DNA of 64,000 bases from VXMT01 sp965204835 (GCA_965204835.1 OZ242017.1:62001-126000), one strand, 5' to 3'; positions 41,863-53,054 are shown, counted from the first letter of the stretch. A program made the numbers and translations. Notes: generated from the letters alone by a model not told the origin.

Positions 41863-43383
41863 ATGGCGGACCTAGTCGAACGCATAGCGGGGATAGCACA
41901 AGACAAGACGCTTACCGAAAGCGTCGAGGAGTTCACACGTCAGACGGCCGTCCTGCCCGTGTTGGACGCCTTGGGGTGGAATTGCTGGGACGGGAGTGAG
42001 GTGACGCCGGAATTCGAGGTACGAGGAGGCAGGGTGGACTACTGCCTTCAGTCCGGCGGGCAACGCCTTGTCTTGATTGAGGTGAAGCGGACCGGGTCCA
42101 ATCTCAGCAGCCACGAAGAACAACTCCTCCACTATGCCTTTGAGGAACGGGCACCACTCGCCGTGCTCACGGATGGGCGCGTGTGGTGGCTGTATCTTCC
42201 GCGAGCTGACGCGCACTGGGAGCAGCGTAGATTCTGCAGCATCGACTTCACGGCGACTGCTTCCGAAGACGCCGCCGCTGCCCTGCAACGCTTCCTCGAC
42301 CGTGATGCCTCGGTGAGTGGGCGAGCGTTCGATGAGGCACAACGCGAGTTCGAGAGTCAGGAGCGCAACCGGCGAGTCCGCGCTGCGCTTCAGGATGCGT
42401 GGCTCGATGAGCTCCGCGATCCGAAGACCTTGCTGCACGACATGCTCGCCGAACGTGTCAGGAATCACACGGGCCTAGACGCTGACAAGGAGACGATCGC
42501 CGAGTTCCTTGGAGGCATCGCTGGAGGCATGAGCGCCGAGCACGCGCTCCCGCGTGCTGGCGAGCAACCTACAACAGGCGCGACCGCGCGGCGGCGGAGC
42601 CGTCGCGAACCCGCGCGAGTCGCTGTCGCTGCACGAGAAGCACCACGGCCGCCCACACCAGAGCATCCAGTAGCCGAGGAATCGGAGAGCTTGAAGGGCC
42701 GTCGACCCGTAGCCTTCCAGCTCGACGGCAGGCGGCATGAAGTCGGGAGTTGGCGCGAGTTACTCCCGCGGCTGTGCGAGCGAATCGCGGATGGGTCGGA
42801 GGCTACGTTCGTCGAGCGCGTGACGCGACCGGGAGGGCCATCGTATCTGAGATCGTCGGCTCCAGACTCGCCCTACTGGGTCCCGATTGGCGCTACAGGG
42901 CTCTACGTCAATGTAAATATCACCGGCACCGTCGCAGCCGACCGTGCCCGTCGAATCGTGGAAGCCGTGCGCGGCTCCGCCGATGGGTTCTCGATTGAGA
43001 GTCAGCCCCGAACCGCACCACCGGGGCCTTCACGCGAGGAACCTGAGCCCACGAGCTTCACAGGCCGCACCCCGGCGGCATTCTGGCTCGGTAGTTCGCG
43101 CCTTGAAGTCGCGACGTGGCGCGCGATGCTCAGTGCCGTGTGCAGCCTAATGGCGTCAGAGACGGGGCCGAAATTCAGTGAAAACGCCAAGAAAATCCGT
43201 GGTCGGAAGCGTATCTACTTCAGCACGCAAGCCAAAGAGCTGGTCAGGGCTGTCAGTATTGAGAACACTGACTTGTATGTGGAGGGGAACCTCAGCGCCA
43301 ACGATTGCGTGCGACTGGCGCGACGAGTCGTCGCGGCTGTCCGTGGTAACGATGACGGCTTCCGCATCGAGCTCGCCGAGTAG
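41863..43383 (+). CDS. HsdR-N-type PD-(D/E)XK nuclease-like protein with two C-terminal repeats
   Basis: 506 aa. An N-terminal helical part is followed by the nuclease core: Asp59 in GGRVDYCLQ, then VLIEVKR with Glu73 and Lys75, the D-X13-E-X-K pattern of type I restriction HsdR N-terminal domains. A charged linker (about 225-280) leads to two ~100-residue repeats, opening GRRPVAFQLDGRRHEVGSW and GRTPAAFWLGSSRLEVATW, the second ending with TDLYVEGNLSANDCVRLARR. There is no helicase motor and no methylase next to it, so it is a stand-alone member, perhaps a nucleic acid sensor or defence factor. An ATG at 41851 lies inside the presumed -10. G+C is lower than in neighbours. Confidence 0.75.
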   Translation: MADLVERIAGIAQDKTLTESVEEFTRQTAVLPVLDALGWNCWDGSEVTPEFEVRGGRVDYCLQSGGQRLVLIEVKRTGSNLSSHEEQLLHYAFEERAPLAVLTDGRVWWLYLPRADAHWEQRRFCSIDFTATASEDAAAALQRFLDRDASVSGRAFDEAQREFESQERNRRVRAALQDAWLDELRDPKTLLHDMLAERVRNHTGLDADKETIAEFLGGIAGGMSAEHALPRAGEQPTTGATARRRSRREPARVAVAAREAPRPPTPEHPVAEESESLKGRRPVAFQLDGRRHEVGSWRELLPRLCERIADGSEATFVERVTRPGGPSYLRSSAPDSPYWVPIGATGLYVNVNITGTVAADRARRIVEAVRGSADGFSIESQPRTAPPGPSREEPEPTSFTGRTPAAFWLGSSRLEVATWRAMLSAVCSLMASETGPKFSENAKKIRGRKRIYFSTQAKELVRAVSIENTDLYVEGNLSANDCVRLARRVVAAVRGNDDGFRIELAE

Positions 43384-43546
43384 CACCTCGCCCGACCCAC
43401 TACCCCGCGAGAGCCTGAGCCCACCTCGCGGTATAGTGGGCTGCGGATCCAACTGACGCTCCCGTACACGTCACGGTCTCGACGCGCCGCAGCCGCGCTC
43501 GGCCCGGCGGGTTGCTTCGCGTGGGGCTTGTGCCGAAAGGTCGCCC

Positions 43547-44878
43547 GTGTCGGATTTCGTCGCGCGTACCACCGGCTCGAAGGTCTTCTACGGCTGGTGG
43601 ATCATCATCGCCGGCTTCGGCATGTTCATGCTCGGCGGCGGCCTTCTCATGCACGCCTTCGGCACCTACGTGAAGCTCCTCGAGGCCGACTTCGGCTGGA
43701 GCCGCACACAGCTCTCCATCGCCTTCTCCATGCAGCGCATCGAGAGTGGCTTCCTCGGCCCCATCCAGGGCTGGATGGTCGACCGCTACGGCCCGAGGGC
43801 CGTGATGGTGATCGGCATGCTGCTCTTCGGCGGCGGCTTCATCGCCTTCAGCTTTGTCGACTCGCTGCTGTGGTTCTACGTCGTCTTCATCATCATGGCC
43901 ACGGGCCAGAGCTTCGGCTCGATGATGAGCCTCTCGGCCTCGCTCGTGAGCTTCTTCCGGCGGCGACGCGGCCTCGCGCTCGGCATCGTCGGGACCGGGA
44001 TGGCGACCGGCGGGCTGTTGCAGCCGGTCGTCGTCGCGGGTCTCGAGGCGTGGGGCTGGCGCTCGATGGCGATCGTCTCGGGCCTCATCATCTTCGCGGT
44101 CGGCCTGCCGCTCGCAGGCCTGGTGCGGCACCGCCCGCAGGAGCTCGGCCTGCTGCCCGACGGCGACCAGCCCGGCCGGCCGGCGGGCGCGAACGGCGCT
44201 TCCGGGGACGGCCCGCAGTACCTCGAGGAGGTCAGCTTCACCGCCCGCGAGGCGATGCGCACGCGCTCGTTCTGGCTGCTCTCGATCGGCCACGCCGCCG
44301 GCCTCATGACCGTCGGCGCGATGCTCGTGCACTTCGTGCCGCACGTCACCGAGGAGCTCGACATCTCGCTCGGGGCGGCGGCGCAGATGGTCACGCTCAT
44401 GACGGCCATGCTGGTGATCGGGATGGTCTCCGCGGGCTGGCTCGGCGACCGCCTCGACAAGCGCCTGATCATCGTGACGGCGATGTTCGGGCACCTCACG
44501 GCGATGTTGATCATGGCGTGGGCGTCCGCGGTCGCCCTCGTCGCGCTGGCGGCGGCGATCCAGGGCGTGTCGTGGGGCGCGCGCGGCCCGCTCACGCAGG
44601 CGCTGCGGGCCGACTACTTCGGGACGGCGTCGTTCGGGAAGATCATGGGGTTCTCGTCGCTGATCATCATGATGGGCATGACGATCGGCCCGCTCGCCGC
44701 GGGGGGCATCTACGACCTGACCGGCTCGTACACGCCCGCCTTCGTCTCCATGGCCATCCTCGTCGGCCTGGGGTCGCTGTGTTTCGTCTTCTCCAACAAG
44801 CCCGAGCCGCCCAGCCGTGCCGTGGCGACGCCCAGCGGCCTGCAGCCCGAGCGCACGGGCGCCGCCGTCGGGTCGTAG
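43547..44878 (+). CDS. MFS transporter (OFA/monocarboxylate-type)
   Basis: 443 aa with twelve helices. The N-terminus FYGWWIIIAGFGMFMLGGG and the F-x-x-D-FGWSRTQLS segment are typical of the oxalate/formate-monocarboxylate group; GWMVDRYGPRAVMVIG is the MFS A-motif, and a ~30-residue loop (GPQYLEEVSFTAREAM) lies between halves. It would carry organic acids by proton symport or antiport. GTG 43547 follows GAAAGG. No operon partners are obvious. It fits the catabolic CoA-transferase theme, by inference. Confidence 0.9.
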   Translation: MSDFVARTTGSKVFYGWWIIIAGFGMFMLGGGLLMHAFGTYVKLLEADFGWSRTQLSIAFSMQRIESGFLGPIQGWMVDRYGPRAVMVIGMLLFGGGFIAFSFVDSLLWFYVVFIIMATGQSFGSMMSLSASLVSFFRRRRGLALGIVGTGMATGGLLQPVVVAGLEAWGWRSMAIVSGLIIFAVGLPLAGLVRHRPQELGLLPDGDQPGRPAGANGASGDGPQYLEEVSFTAREAMRTRSFWLLSIGHAAGLMTVGAMLVHFVPHVTEELDISLGAAAQMVTLMTAMLVIGMVSAGWLGDRLDKRLIIVTAMFGHLTAMLIMAWASAVALVALAAAIQGVSWGARGPLTQALRADYFGTASFGKIMGFSSLIIMMGMTIGPLAAGGIYDLTGSYTPAFVSMAILVGLGSLCFVFSNKPEPPSRAVATPSGLQPERTGAAVGS

Positions 44879-45044
44879 GGAGGCGCGAGCGCCCCACCCC
44901 CGCGCGACAGGGCCGAGCGCCATCACCCGCGACGACTGGCCGCCCGCCTCCGGCGCACGACATGCCCGTTCGATACCCTGACCGGGCTGCCGCCACCCGC
45001 AACGGCCGGATGTATTGGCGTGATGGCGCGAAGGAAGGCTCGAC

Positions 45045-46097
45045 ATGGCCGAGACAACGGGTTCCGGGACGGAAGACGCTGTCCAGCGCCCGCGCGGCGC
45101 CCACCTGGTGGGGAGCGTCCCGCTCGCCGACAGCAATGCGGTGTTCCGGGAGGTCTCCTCGAGGCTCGGCGGACACCTGCGCCGAATCCCGGACGGCGAG
45201 ACCGGCGTCAGGACGAACTGGATCCAGTGGCAGTTCCCGCTGCTCGAAGGTGTGCCGGAATTCGAACCGTCTGCGGATGACCCCGGGGTCGGCGGGCCCA
45301 GGCTACAGCTGCGCGAGGGCGTCTCCATTGATGACGTCGCCCTCCCTGACCTCGGCTACCAGCAGGCCGCCGTCGAGTCCTTCGAGGTCTTCGCGCGGCT
45401 GAAGGACGAGGGTGTCATCGGCCCCAACGTCAGGTTCCAGGTCTGCCTGCCGACTCCACTCGCAGTCGTGCATCTCCGGTTCAACCCCCGCGACCAGGAA
45501 GCGATTGAGCATGTCTACGAGCGCAAGATGCTCGACGAGCTTGGCGGCATTCTCGACGCCATACCGGCAGCCGATCTCGCGATTCAGTGGGACACGGCCG
45601 TCGAGTTCGCGCTGTTGGAACGGCTCTCCGAGTCCTTCGTGCCAGGCCCCGAAGCGGGCATCCTGGAACGCCTGGTCAGGCTCGGCGAGCGCGTACCCGC
45701 AGCGGTTGAGATGGGCTATCACCTGTGCTACGGCGACGCGGGACACCGCCACTTCATCGAGCCGGCGGATGCGTCGAAGCTGGTGGCCGTCGCCAACGGC
45801 GTCTCCGCGGGTGTCAGGCGGCAAATCAACTGGGTGCACATGCCGGTTCCCCGGGACCGCAACGACGAAGCGTACTTCGCCCCATTCCGGGGTCTTCGGC
45901 TACAGCGCAGCACCGAGCTCTACCTCGGTCTTGTCCACACGACCGACGGCGTCGACGGCACGCGCTCGCGCATACGGGCCGCGCAGACGGTCGTCGGCGA
46001 CTTCGGCGTCGCCACAGAATGCGGCTTCGGCAGGCGAGATCCCGATACGATCCCCGAGCTGCTTGATGTGCACGCGGCGGTCTCGGATCCGCTCTGA
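45045..46097 (+). CDS. MetE C-terminal/UROD-like barrel protein
   Basis: 350 aa. Segments RGAHLVGSVPLADS, RRIPDGETGVR, QVCLPTPLAV, VEMGYHLCYGDAGHRHF and ATECGFGRRDPD match the cobalamin-independent methionine synthase-like barrel superfamily. Cys and His in the last two segments lie where MetE binds zinc, and the TECGFGRR loop is typical. Length is that of single-barrel versions, so it is not full MetE. Such proteins may transfer methyl groups or cleave C-S bonds; the reaction is unknown. The gene stands alone between MFS and a small zinc protein gene. Confidence 0.75.
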   Translation: MAETTGSGTEDAVQRPRGAHLVGSVPLADSNAVFREVSSRLGGHLRRIPDGETGVRTNWIQWQFPLLEGVPEFEPSADDPGVGGPRLQLREGVSIDDVALPDLGYQQAAVESFEVFARLKDEGVIGPNVRFQVCLPTPLAVVHLRFNPRDQEAIEHVYERKMLDELGGILDAIPAADLAIQWDTAVEFALLERLSESFVPGPEAGILERLVRLGERVPAAVEMGYHLCYGDAGHRHFIEPADASKLVAVANGVSAGVRRQINWVHMPVPRDRNDEAYFAPFRGLRLQRSTELYLGLVHTTDGVDGTRSRIRAAQTVVGDFGVATECGFGRRDPDTIPELLDVHAAVSDPL

Positions 46098-46180
46098 CCA
46101 GGAATCATCCACTGCCGCGGCGGCGGCCCGCCACGAACCCATGGGTTGCCGAGAGCCTGGCGCCGGGCTGTGCCTGATTA

Positions 46181-46501
46181 CTAGGGTTCGAGGCCGAGTT
46201 GACGCCGCCGGGCGTGCTTGTGCGCGTGCTCGGCCGCGTCGCGGAACGTCTCGCCGCAGTCCGTGCAGACCTCGACGGACCGGAAGCCGCCGGTCGGCGC
46301 GATGCCTGCCACTGACCACAGCACCCACTCGTCGAGCGCCTGCTGCTCCGGGTCGTCGTCGGTGCTGCCAGGGCCGAGCTGCCAGCGGTCCTTGCGAGGC
46401 GTCTCGAGCGTCGTCGTGCCCCGCGGGTCGGACGCGTCGCGGTGCTCGCAGCGCCAGTAGCAGCCGTGTGGGCAGTAGTTGGCGGCGAGCTCGCCGGTCA
46501 T
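46181..46501 (-). CDS. Small hypothetical protein with Cys pairs
   Basis: 106 aa, family not recognised. It has CPHGCYWRCEH near residues 10-20 and VCTDCGETFRDAAEHAHKH near 80-95, together a possible zinc site of ribbon or C2H2 type (C-x2-C with two His). The middle has an acidic DDDPEQQALDEW stretch. ATG 46501 is weakly supported by a purine-rich upstream stretch. It could be a nucleic-acid-binding protein. It lies between the MetE-like gene (convergent) and the NYN gene. Confidence 0.55.
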   Translation of the reverse strand: MTGELAANYCPHGCYWRCEHRDASDPRGTTTLETPRKDRWQLGPGSTDDDPEQQALDEWVLWSVAGIAPTGGFRSVEVCTDCGETFRDAAEHAHKHARRRQLGLEP

Positions 46502-46616
46502 GGCGGGGATGATACGCCGTCAGTAGCGGCGGCGGGGCGGGCCAGGCGCGCACCGGGCGACGCCTGTAGGCCGGGCGCGCGGCGGCAGGCGCTCCTCGGA
46601 CGGCCCGGCCGGGCGG

Positions 46617-47276
46617 TCAGGCCCACTCGGGCGGGCGTGTGAAGGAGCCACGGTCGTCGGTCAGCGTCTCCGGGAACTGGCACCGGGCGAGCAGCCTGCG
46701 GTTCTTCGACGATCCGGTGATGAACCGGACGAAGGTAGCCACCTCGCGGAGCGTGTTGCTGGGCGGGCGCCGCCGCCCACCCCGGTGGCGATTCAGCACC
46801 GGGAACGCGACGCCGACCGGGAGATCGAAGCGCGACTGCACCACGCGGATCGGCTCTGCAAGGTCGGAGTCGTTCGAGACCACGATGGCCGCATCGAATT
46901 CGTCGTCGAACGCATCGAGGAGCAGGTGTGTCGCCAGGTTCACGTCGGAGCCCTTCTCCTCGGACCTGACGACGCGGACCGCGCCGCCGCCGTCGGCGCG
47001 CTGCATGACCCGGACGGACGCAAGGAACTGCCCGAAGTGCATCGCCACATCAGGCAGCGTTGAGAGAGCCCGGAGGTACGCGCCCTGACGCTCCGGGGCG
47101 TGCGGGTCCTGGGAACGCGGTCGCACGCGAGCCGTGAAGTACCGCACGCGATGCAACTCGTCGCTTGGCCGGATCAGCCCCTGGCCGAATGCGCGGAGAT
47201 CCAGCCACCGATAGGGCTGACCGCGAAGGGCGCCGTAGTAGAGGTTGAATCCATCGACGTAGAGATTGAAGCGCAT
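46617..47276 (-). CDS. NYN-domain (LabA/DUF88-like) PIN-fold RNase
   Basis: 219 aa from ATG 47276. The NYN acidic residues are all seen: YVDGFNLYYGALRG near the start, EKGSDVNLATHLLLDAF in the middle and VVSNDSDLAEPIRVV after it. NYN proteins are metal-dependent RNases of the PIN fold. The 5' leader has a TTGACA promoter and a perfect hairpin ending 16 bases before the ATG (47293-47316), suggesting control by RNA structure or self-processing. The frame extends to GTG 47324 through the hairpin, but that part lacks family sequence. No antitoxin partner is adjacent. Confidence 0.82.
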   Translation of the reverse strand: MRFNLYVDGFNLYYGALRGQPYRWLDLRAFGQGLIRPSDELHRVRYFTARVRPRSQDPHAPERQGAYLRALSTLPDVAMHFGQFLASVRVMQRADGGGAVRVVRSEEKGSDVNLATHLLLDAFDDEFDAAIVVSNDSDLAEPIRVVQSRFDLPVGVAFPVLNRHRGGRRRPPSNTLREVATFVRFITGSSKNRRLLARCQFPETLTDDRGSFTRPPEWA

Positions 47277-47292
47277 GTGGAGCCGGAACCTA

Positions 47293-47316
47293 CAAGACCC
47301 CCTCGCGGGGGTCTTG
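47293..47316 (-). promoter_or_regulatory. Leader hairpin upstream of NYN gene
   Basis: A perfect 10-bp inverted repeat (CAAGACCCCC / GGGGGTCTTG) around a 4-base loop, ending 16 bases before the NYN start and ~30 bases after the expected transcription start. It may be an attenuator, an mRNA cleavage site, or the terminator of the upstream radical SAM gene 105 bases away. Confidence 0.6.
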
Positions 47317-47353
47317 CTACCCACACGGACGGACCGAGTGGGGGGGTACGACC

Positions 47354-47382
47354 ATCATCGCGCGTCGCTATGCGCGTGTCAA
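47354..47382 (-). promoter_or_regulatory. Candidate promoter of NYN gene
   Basis: Minus strand TTGACA (47382-47377), 17-base spacer, GATGAT (47359-47354). This gives a ~70-base leader that contains the hairpin. Confidence 0.5.
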
Positions 47383-47420
47383 CGGTACAAGACATGTTAT
47401 TACAAAGGGGATGAACGCCC

Positions 47421-49355
<1,935 letters not shown>

Positions 49356-49422
49356 GGTCGCCTCGCGTTGTTGTCGGCCGATCGAGGGTAGTCGGGGCGT
49401 GGGTGGGCGTTCAAGCGACGCC

Positions 49423-49737
49423 CTACGCCAGCTTGACCGCCGTCCCGTACACCAGCACCTCCGCCGCACCCTGCGCCACCGACGCCGTCGCCATGCGCAG
49501 CGCCACGACCGCGTCCGCGCCCTGGCGCTCGGCCTCCGCCTCGAGGTCTGCGAGCGCCTGCTGGCGCGACTCGACGAGTAGCTGCTGGTAGGCGCCGATC
49601 TCGCCGCCCACCAGGTTCTTGAGGCCAGCCAGGATGTCGCGGCCGAGATGGCGCGCCCGCACCGCGTTGGTCGTTACCAGGCCGACGGTCTCGGCGATCT
49701 CGCGGCCGGGGACGGTGTCCGACGTGGTCATCAGCAT
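49423..49737 (-). CDS. YbjQ/UPF0145 family protein
   Basis: 104 aa from ATG 49737. VPGREIAETVGLVTTNAVRA, GGEIGAYQQLLVESRQQAL and GADAVVALRMAT are the YbjQ family core. Members form pentamers; heavy-metal binding was proposed but not shown. It lies 67 bases upstream of the radical SAM gene on the same strand and is divergent from ispD. Family assignment is firm, role unknown. Confidence 0.88.
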   Translation of the reverse strand: MLMTTSDTVPGREIAETVGLVTTNAVRARHLGRDILAGLKNLVGGEIGAYQQLLVESRQQALADLEAEAERQGADAVVALRMATASVAQGAAEVLVYGTAVKLA

Positions 49738-49800
49738 CGAGGGCTCCTCTCGCGCTCGCCCTCCATCATCGCACTCGCCGACCCAGGGGCGCGTGGCTGC

Positions 49801-49806
49801 TACGCT
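49801..49806 (+). promoter_or_regulatory. -10-like TACGCT, predicted leaderless ispD start
   Basis: TACGCT ends six bases before the ispD ATG, placing the transcription start at the start codon. No Shine-Dalgarno sequence exists between them. No -35 element is clear. Confidence 0.4.
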
Positions 49807-49812
49807 GCGCGC

Positions 49813-50550
49813 ATGACCGACCACGACCCGGCCGCCGCCATCCTGCTCGCCGCCGGCCGCTCGCAGCGCATGGGCGGCATCGACAAGGTGTGGGCCAACC
49901 TCGGCGGGCGGCCGCTGCTCGCCTGGCCGCTCGAGATGCTCGCCGCGCTCGACGCCGTCGACACCATCGTCGTGGTGTCCGGCGAGGAGCGGCGCGCGCA
50001 GATCGAGGCGCTCGCCGCCGACGTCGCACCCGGCGTCGACGTGCGCTGGACGGCAGGCGGCGATCGTCGACGCGACTCGGTCGCCGCAGGGCTCGCCGCC
50101 GCGCCCGAGGCGGCGTGGTACCTCGTACACGACGCCGCGCGGCCTCTGGCGAGCGCGGTGCTCGCGCGGCGCGTGCTCGACGCCGCGCGCGAGGACGACG
50201 CGGCCATCCCCGGCCTCGCCGTCGCCGACACCGTGAAGGCCGTCGACGCCGACGGGCGGGTCACGAGCACCCTCGACCGCGGCGCGCTGCGCGCCGTGCA
50301 GACCCCGCAGGCGTTCGACGGCGCGCTGCTGCGACGCGCCCACGCCGCCGGCGGCGACGACGCGACCGACGACGCACAGCTCGTCGAGCGGCTCGGCGAG
50401 CCTGTCGTGGTCGTGGAGGGCGAGGCGCACGCGCTCAAGGTGACGACCACCGAGGACCTCGACCGCGTGCGCTCGCTGGTCGAGCGGGGGACGCCGCGGT
50501 CGCTGCTCGACGCGCCGGTCCCGCGCGGCGCGGACCACGTGGCCGGCTGA
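49813..50550 (+). CDS. ispD: 2-C-methyl-D-erythritol 4-phosphate cytidylyltransferase
   Basis: 245 aa. N-terminal CTP loop AAILLAAGRSQRMG with the following Lys (GIDKVW), YLVHDAARPLAS and ADTVKAVD, and TPQAFDGALLRRAH all match IspD. It makes CDP-methylerythritol in the MEP isoprenoid pathway. The stop overlaps ispF's ATG by one base (TGATG), the common ispDF arrangement. No ribosome site precedes the ATG; see the TACGCT element. Confidence 0.95.
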   Translation: MTDHDPAAAILLAAGRSQRMGGIDKVWANLGGRPLLAWPLEMLAALDAVDTIVVVSGEERRAQIEALAADVAPGVDVRWTAGGDRRRDSVAAGLAAAPEAAWYLVHDAARPLASAVLARRVLDAAREDDAAIPGLAVADTVKAVDADGRVTSTLDRGALRAVQTPQAFDGALLRRAHAAGGDDATDDAQLVERLGEPVVVVEGEAHALKVTTTEDLDRVRSLVERGTPRSLLDAPVPRGADHVAG

Positions 50551-51029
50551 TGCGCATCGGGAACGGCTACGACGTGCACCGCTTCGCCGCGGGCGGCACG
50601 CTCCGCCTCGGCGGGGTCGAGATCGCCGGCGCGCCCGCGCTCGACGGGCACAGCGACGGCGACACGCTCATCCACGCCGTCATCGACGCGCTGCTCGGCG
50701 CGGCGGGCGAGGGCGACATCGGCGAGCACTTCCCGCCGGGCGACCCGGCCACGGCGGGCATCGACAGCCGCGAGCTGCTGACGCGCGTGGTCCGGCTGGT
50801 CTCGGCGCGCGGCTACCGCGTGGTCAACGTCGACGCCACGGTCGTCGCCGAGCGCCCGCGCCTGCGCCCCCACATCGCCGCCATGCGCGAAGCCCTCGCG
50901 CGCGGCCTGGGCGTGGAGGCCTCGGCGGTCAACATCAAGGCGACGACGAACGAACGCCTCGGCGAGATCGGCGCCGGCGAGGCCATCGCGGCGCTTGCCG
51001 TGGCGTTGTTGGATGAGGGTGGGGAGTAG
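50550..51029 (+). CDS. ispF: 2-C-methyl-D-erythritol 2,4-cyclodiphosphate synthase
   Basis: 159 aa. RIGNGYDVHRF (metal ligands Asp/His), LDGHSDGDTLIHAVIDALLGA, GDIGEHFPPGD and IKATTNERLGEIG are diagnostic. It cyclises CDP-methylerythritol phosphate, the step after IspD and IspE. Coupled to ispD by a one-base overlap. A restriction-modification pair starts 52 bases downstream. Confidence 0.96.
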   Translation: MRIGNGYDVHRFAAGGTLRLGGVEIAGAPALDGHSDGDTLIHAVIDALLGAAGEGDIGEHFPPGDPATAGIDSRELLTRVVRLVSARGYRVVNVDATVVAERPRLRPHIAAMREALARGLGVEASAVNIKATTNERLGEIGAGEAIAALAVALLDEGGE

Positions 51030-51081
51030 AGCACCTTTTATCCTATGATGCCGAAGCATCCCCAGGGGAGGCAGGAGGCCG

Positions 51082-53037
51082 ATGGCCAGCCCATCGCAGG
51101 ACTACGACCGCGTCGAGCTCGTCTGGCCGGGCAAGCGCACCGAGGTCGAACGCGTCCGCCTGCCGTTCCAGATCATCGAGCGCGTGAACGACGTACGGCG
51201 CTCGCGCGAGGGCCAAGCGCCGATGCTCACTGGCGCTGTAGACCTTCCGGACTGGTGGCCGGAGGGTTGGCGCAACAAGCTGATCTGGGGTGACAACAAG
51301 TACGTACTAGCGTCACTCCTAGACCAATTCGCGGGCCAAATCGACCTTATCTACATCGATCCTCCGTTCGACACCGGTGCAGACTTCTCGTACCGGACTA
51401 CCGTCGGCGATCAAGAGGTCGAAAAACTCCCAAGCGCGATCGAGGAATTAGCGTATCGTGACACGTGGCGGTTGGGTCTAAGCAGCTACCTGCAATGGCT
51501 ATATGAGGCCCTAGTCGTGCTGCGCGATCTCCTGTCTCCCTCAGGGAACATTTTCGTTCAGATCGGTGTCAACGTGGCATCGTATCTCCGTCCGGTGCTG
51601 TCGGAGGTCTACGGCGACGAGCGACTAACCAACGAGATCATCTGGAAGCGCTCGGCGGCGCATAGCGATATCGGTCAGGGTGCATCACATCTTGGACGTC
51701 TCCATGACGTAATCTACTGGTTTAGGAACAGCGACACATCCGTTGTTAACATGCAGTACGAGCCGTACGATCAGGCGTACATTGACAGATCGTATCGGCA
51801 CGTTGAAGACAGTACCGGTCGTCGTTACCGGATCGACAATACGAGCGGTCCTGGGGGTGCGCGTAAGGGGAACCCGCACTACGAATTCCGGGGAGTCACG
51901 AAGTACTGGCGATACTCGCGAACAACACTAGAGCGCTTATTCAACGAGGGGCGGATCATACAGACACGGTCGGGGGGTGACTGGGGATATAAGCGCTACC
52001 TCGATGAGATGCCCGGCGTACCAATCCAGGACGTGTGGACCGACATCCCTGCCCTGCAGAGTCAGAGCAAGGAGCGCACCGGATACCAGACACAAAAGCC
52101 TGAGCGGCTGATGGACCGAATCATCTCTCTGGGCTCATCGGAGGGTGACTTGGTGCTCGATTGCTTTATGGGGTCAGGCACGACAGCGGCGGTCTCCGAG
52201 AAGCTGGGACGGCGCTGGATCGGTGCCGACATTGGCCGATTCGCGATTCAAACGACCCGGAAGCGACTCCTTGATACTCCTGGCTGCCGACCATTTGAAG
52301 TCCTCAACCTCGGGCGATACGAGCGCCGATACTGGCAAGGCATCGAGGCTGGGGAGGCGATCCATGCCTACTACCGCTTCATTCTCGAACTGTACGGCGC
52401 TCAGCCAGTCGCCGGCTTCACGAACCTGCACGGCGAGCGCGACGGACGGTTCGTGCACGTTGGCGCTACAGACGCACCGGTCACCTTAGATGAGCTGAAG
52501 CGAACGCTCGACGAGTGCGTGGCGAACGGTCTCGCAGCCGTCGACGTGCTCGGCTGGGAATGGGAGATGGGGCTCAATCCGGTCGGAAAGGACGAACTGG
52601 CTGCGGTGCATCACGTTGACGTGCGCCTGTTCCATATCCCGCGCGAGGTCATGGACAGCCGTGCCGTTGAGTCCGGAGACGTGCACTTCTTCGAGTTGTC
52701 CGTTGTCGAAGTCGAGGCAGGCATCGACGAATGCGTCGTCGAAATCGAACTGACCGCGTTCCTGCCGGCTGTCGACGACTACATGCGCGATAAGGTCGGC
52801 GGGAAGGTCACGAAATGGTCCGACTGGATCGATTATTGGTCGATCGACTTCGCGTTCGACGGTGAGACGTTCGTGAATCAATGGCAGGCGTACCGCACTC
52901 GCAAGGAGCCGAAGCTCACGCTTCGCTCCGACCCGCACGCGTACGATGAGCCAGGCGAGCATCGTGTAGTGGTCAAGGTCATCGACATTTTCGGGAACGA
53001 CACCACTCACGAACTCCGTGTCACTGTCGGGTCCTAG
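51082..53037 (+). CDS. Type III-like DNA adenine methyltransferase (Mod)
   Basis: 651 aa. The catalytic motif IDLIYIDPPFDTGADF and the SAM motif VLDCFMGSGTTAAVSEKLGRR are present, in beta-class order (DPPY-like first, FxGxG last). The middle part is the target recognition region. After ~residue 450 comes an accessory segment, and the last ~50 residues resemble a PKD/Ig-like strand set (EPGEHRVVVKVIDIFGNDTT). Composition in the first half is more AT-rich than the neighbours, as is usual for acquired restriction systems. It is followed after 17 bases by the Res-like helicase. It would methylate host sites to protect them. Confidence 0.9.
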   Translation: MASPSQDYDRVELVWPGKRTEVERVRLPFQIIERVNDVRRSREGQAPMLTGAVDLPDWWPEGWRNKLIWGDNKYVLASLLDQFAGQIDLIYIDPPFDTGADFSYRTTVGDQEVEKLPSAIEELAYRDTWRLGLSSYLQWLYEALVVLRDLLSPSGNIFVQIGVNVASYLRPVLSEVYGDERLTNEIIWKRSAAHSDIGQGASHLGRLHDVIYWFRNSDTSVVNMQYEPYDQAYIDRSYRHVEDSTGRRYRIDNTSGPGGARKGNPHYEFRGVTKYWRYSRTTLERLFNEGRIIQTRSGGDWGYKRYLDEMPGVPIQDVWTDIPALQSQSKERTGYQTQKPERLMDRIISLGSSEGDLVLDCFMGSGTTAAVSEKLGRRWIGADIGRFAIQTTRKRLLDTPGCRPFEVLNLGRYERRYWQGIEAGEAIHAYYRFILELYGAQPVAGFTNLHGERDGRFVHVGATDAPVTLDELKRTLDECVANGLAAVDVLGWEWEMGLNPVGKDELAAVHHVDVRLFHIPREVMDSRAVESGDVHFFELSVVEVEAGIDECVVEIELTAFLPAVDDYMRDKVGGKVTKWSDWIDYWSIDFAFDGETFVNQWQAYRTRKEPKLTLRSDPHAYDEPGEHRVVVKVIDIFGNDTTHELRVTVGS

Positions 53038-53054
53038 CAGCGGGGCGTTTGAGC

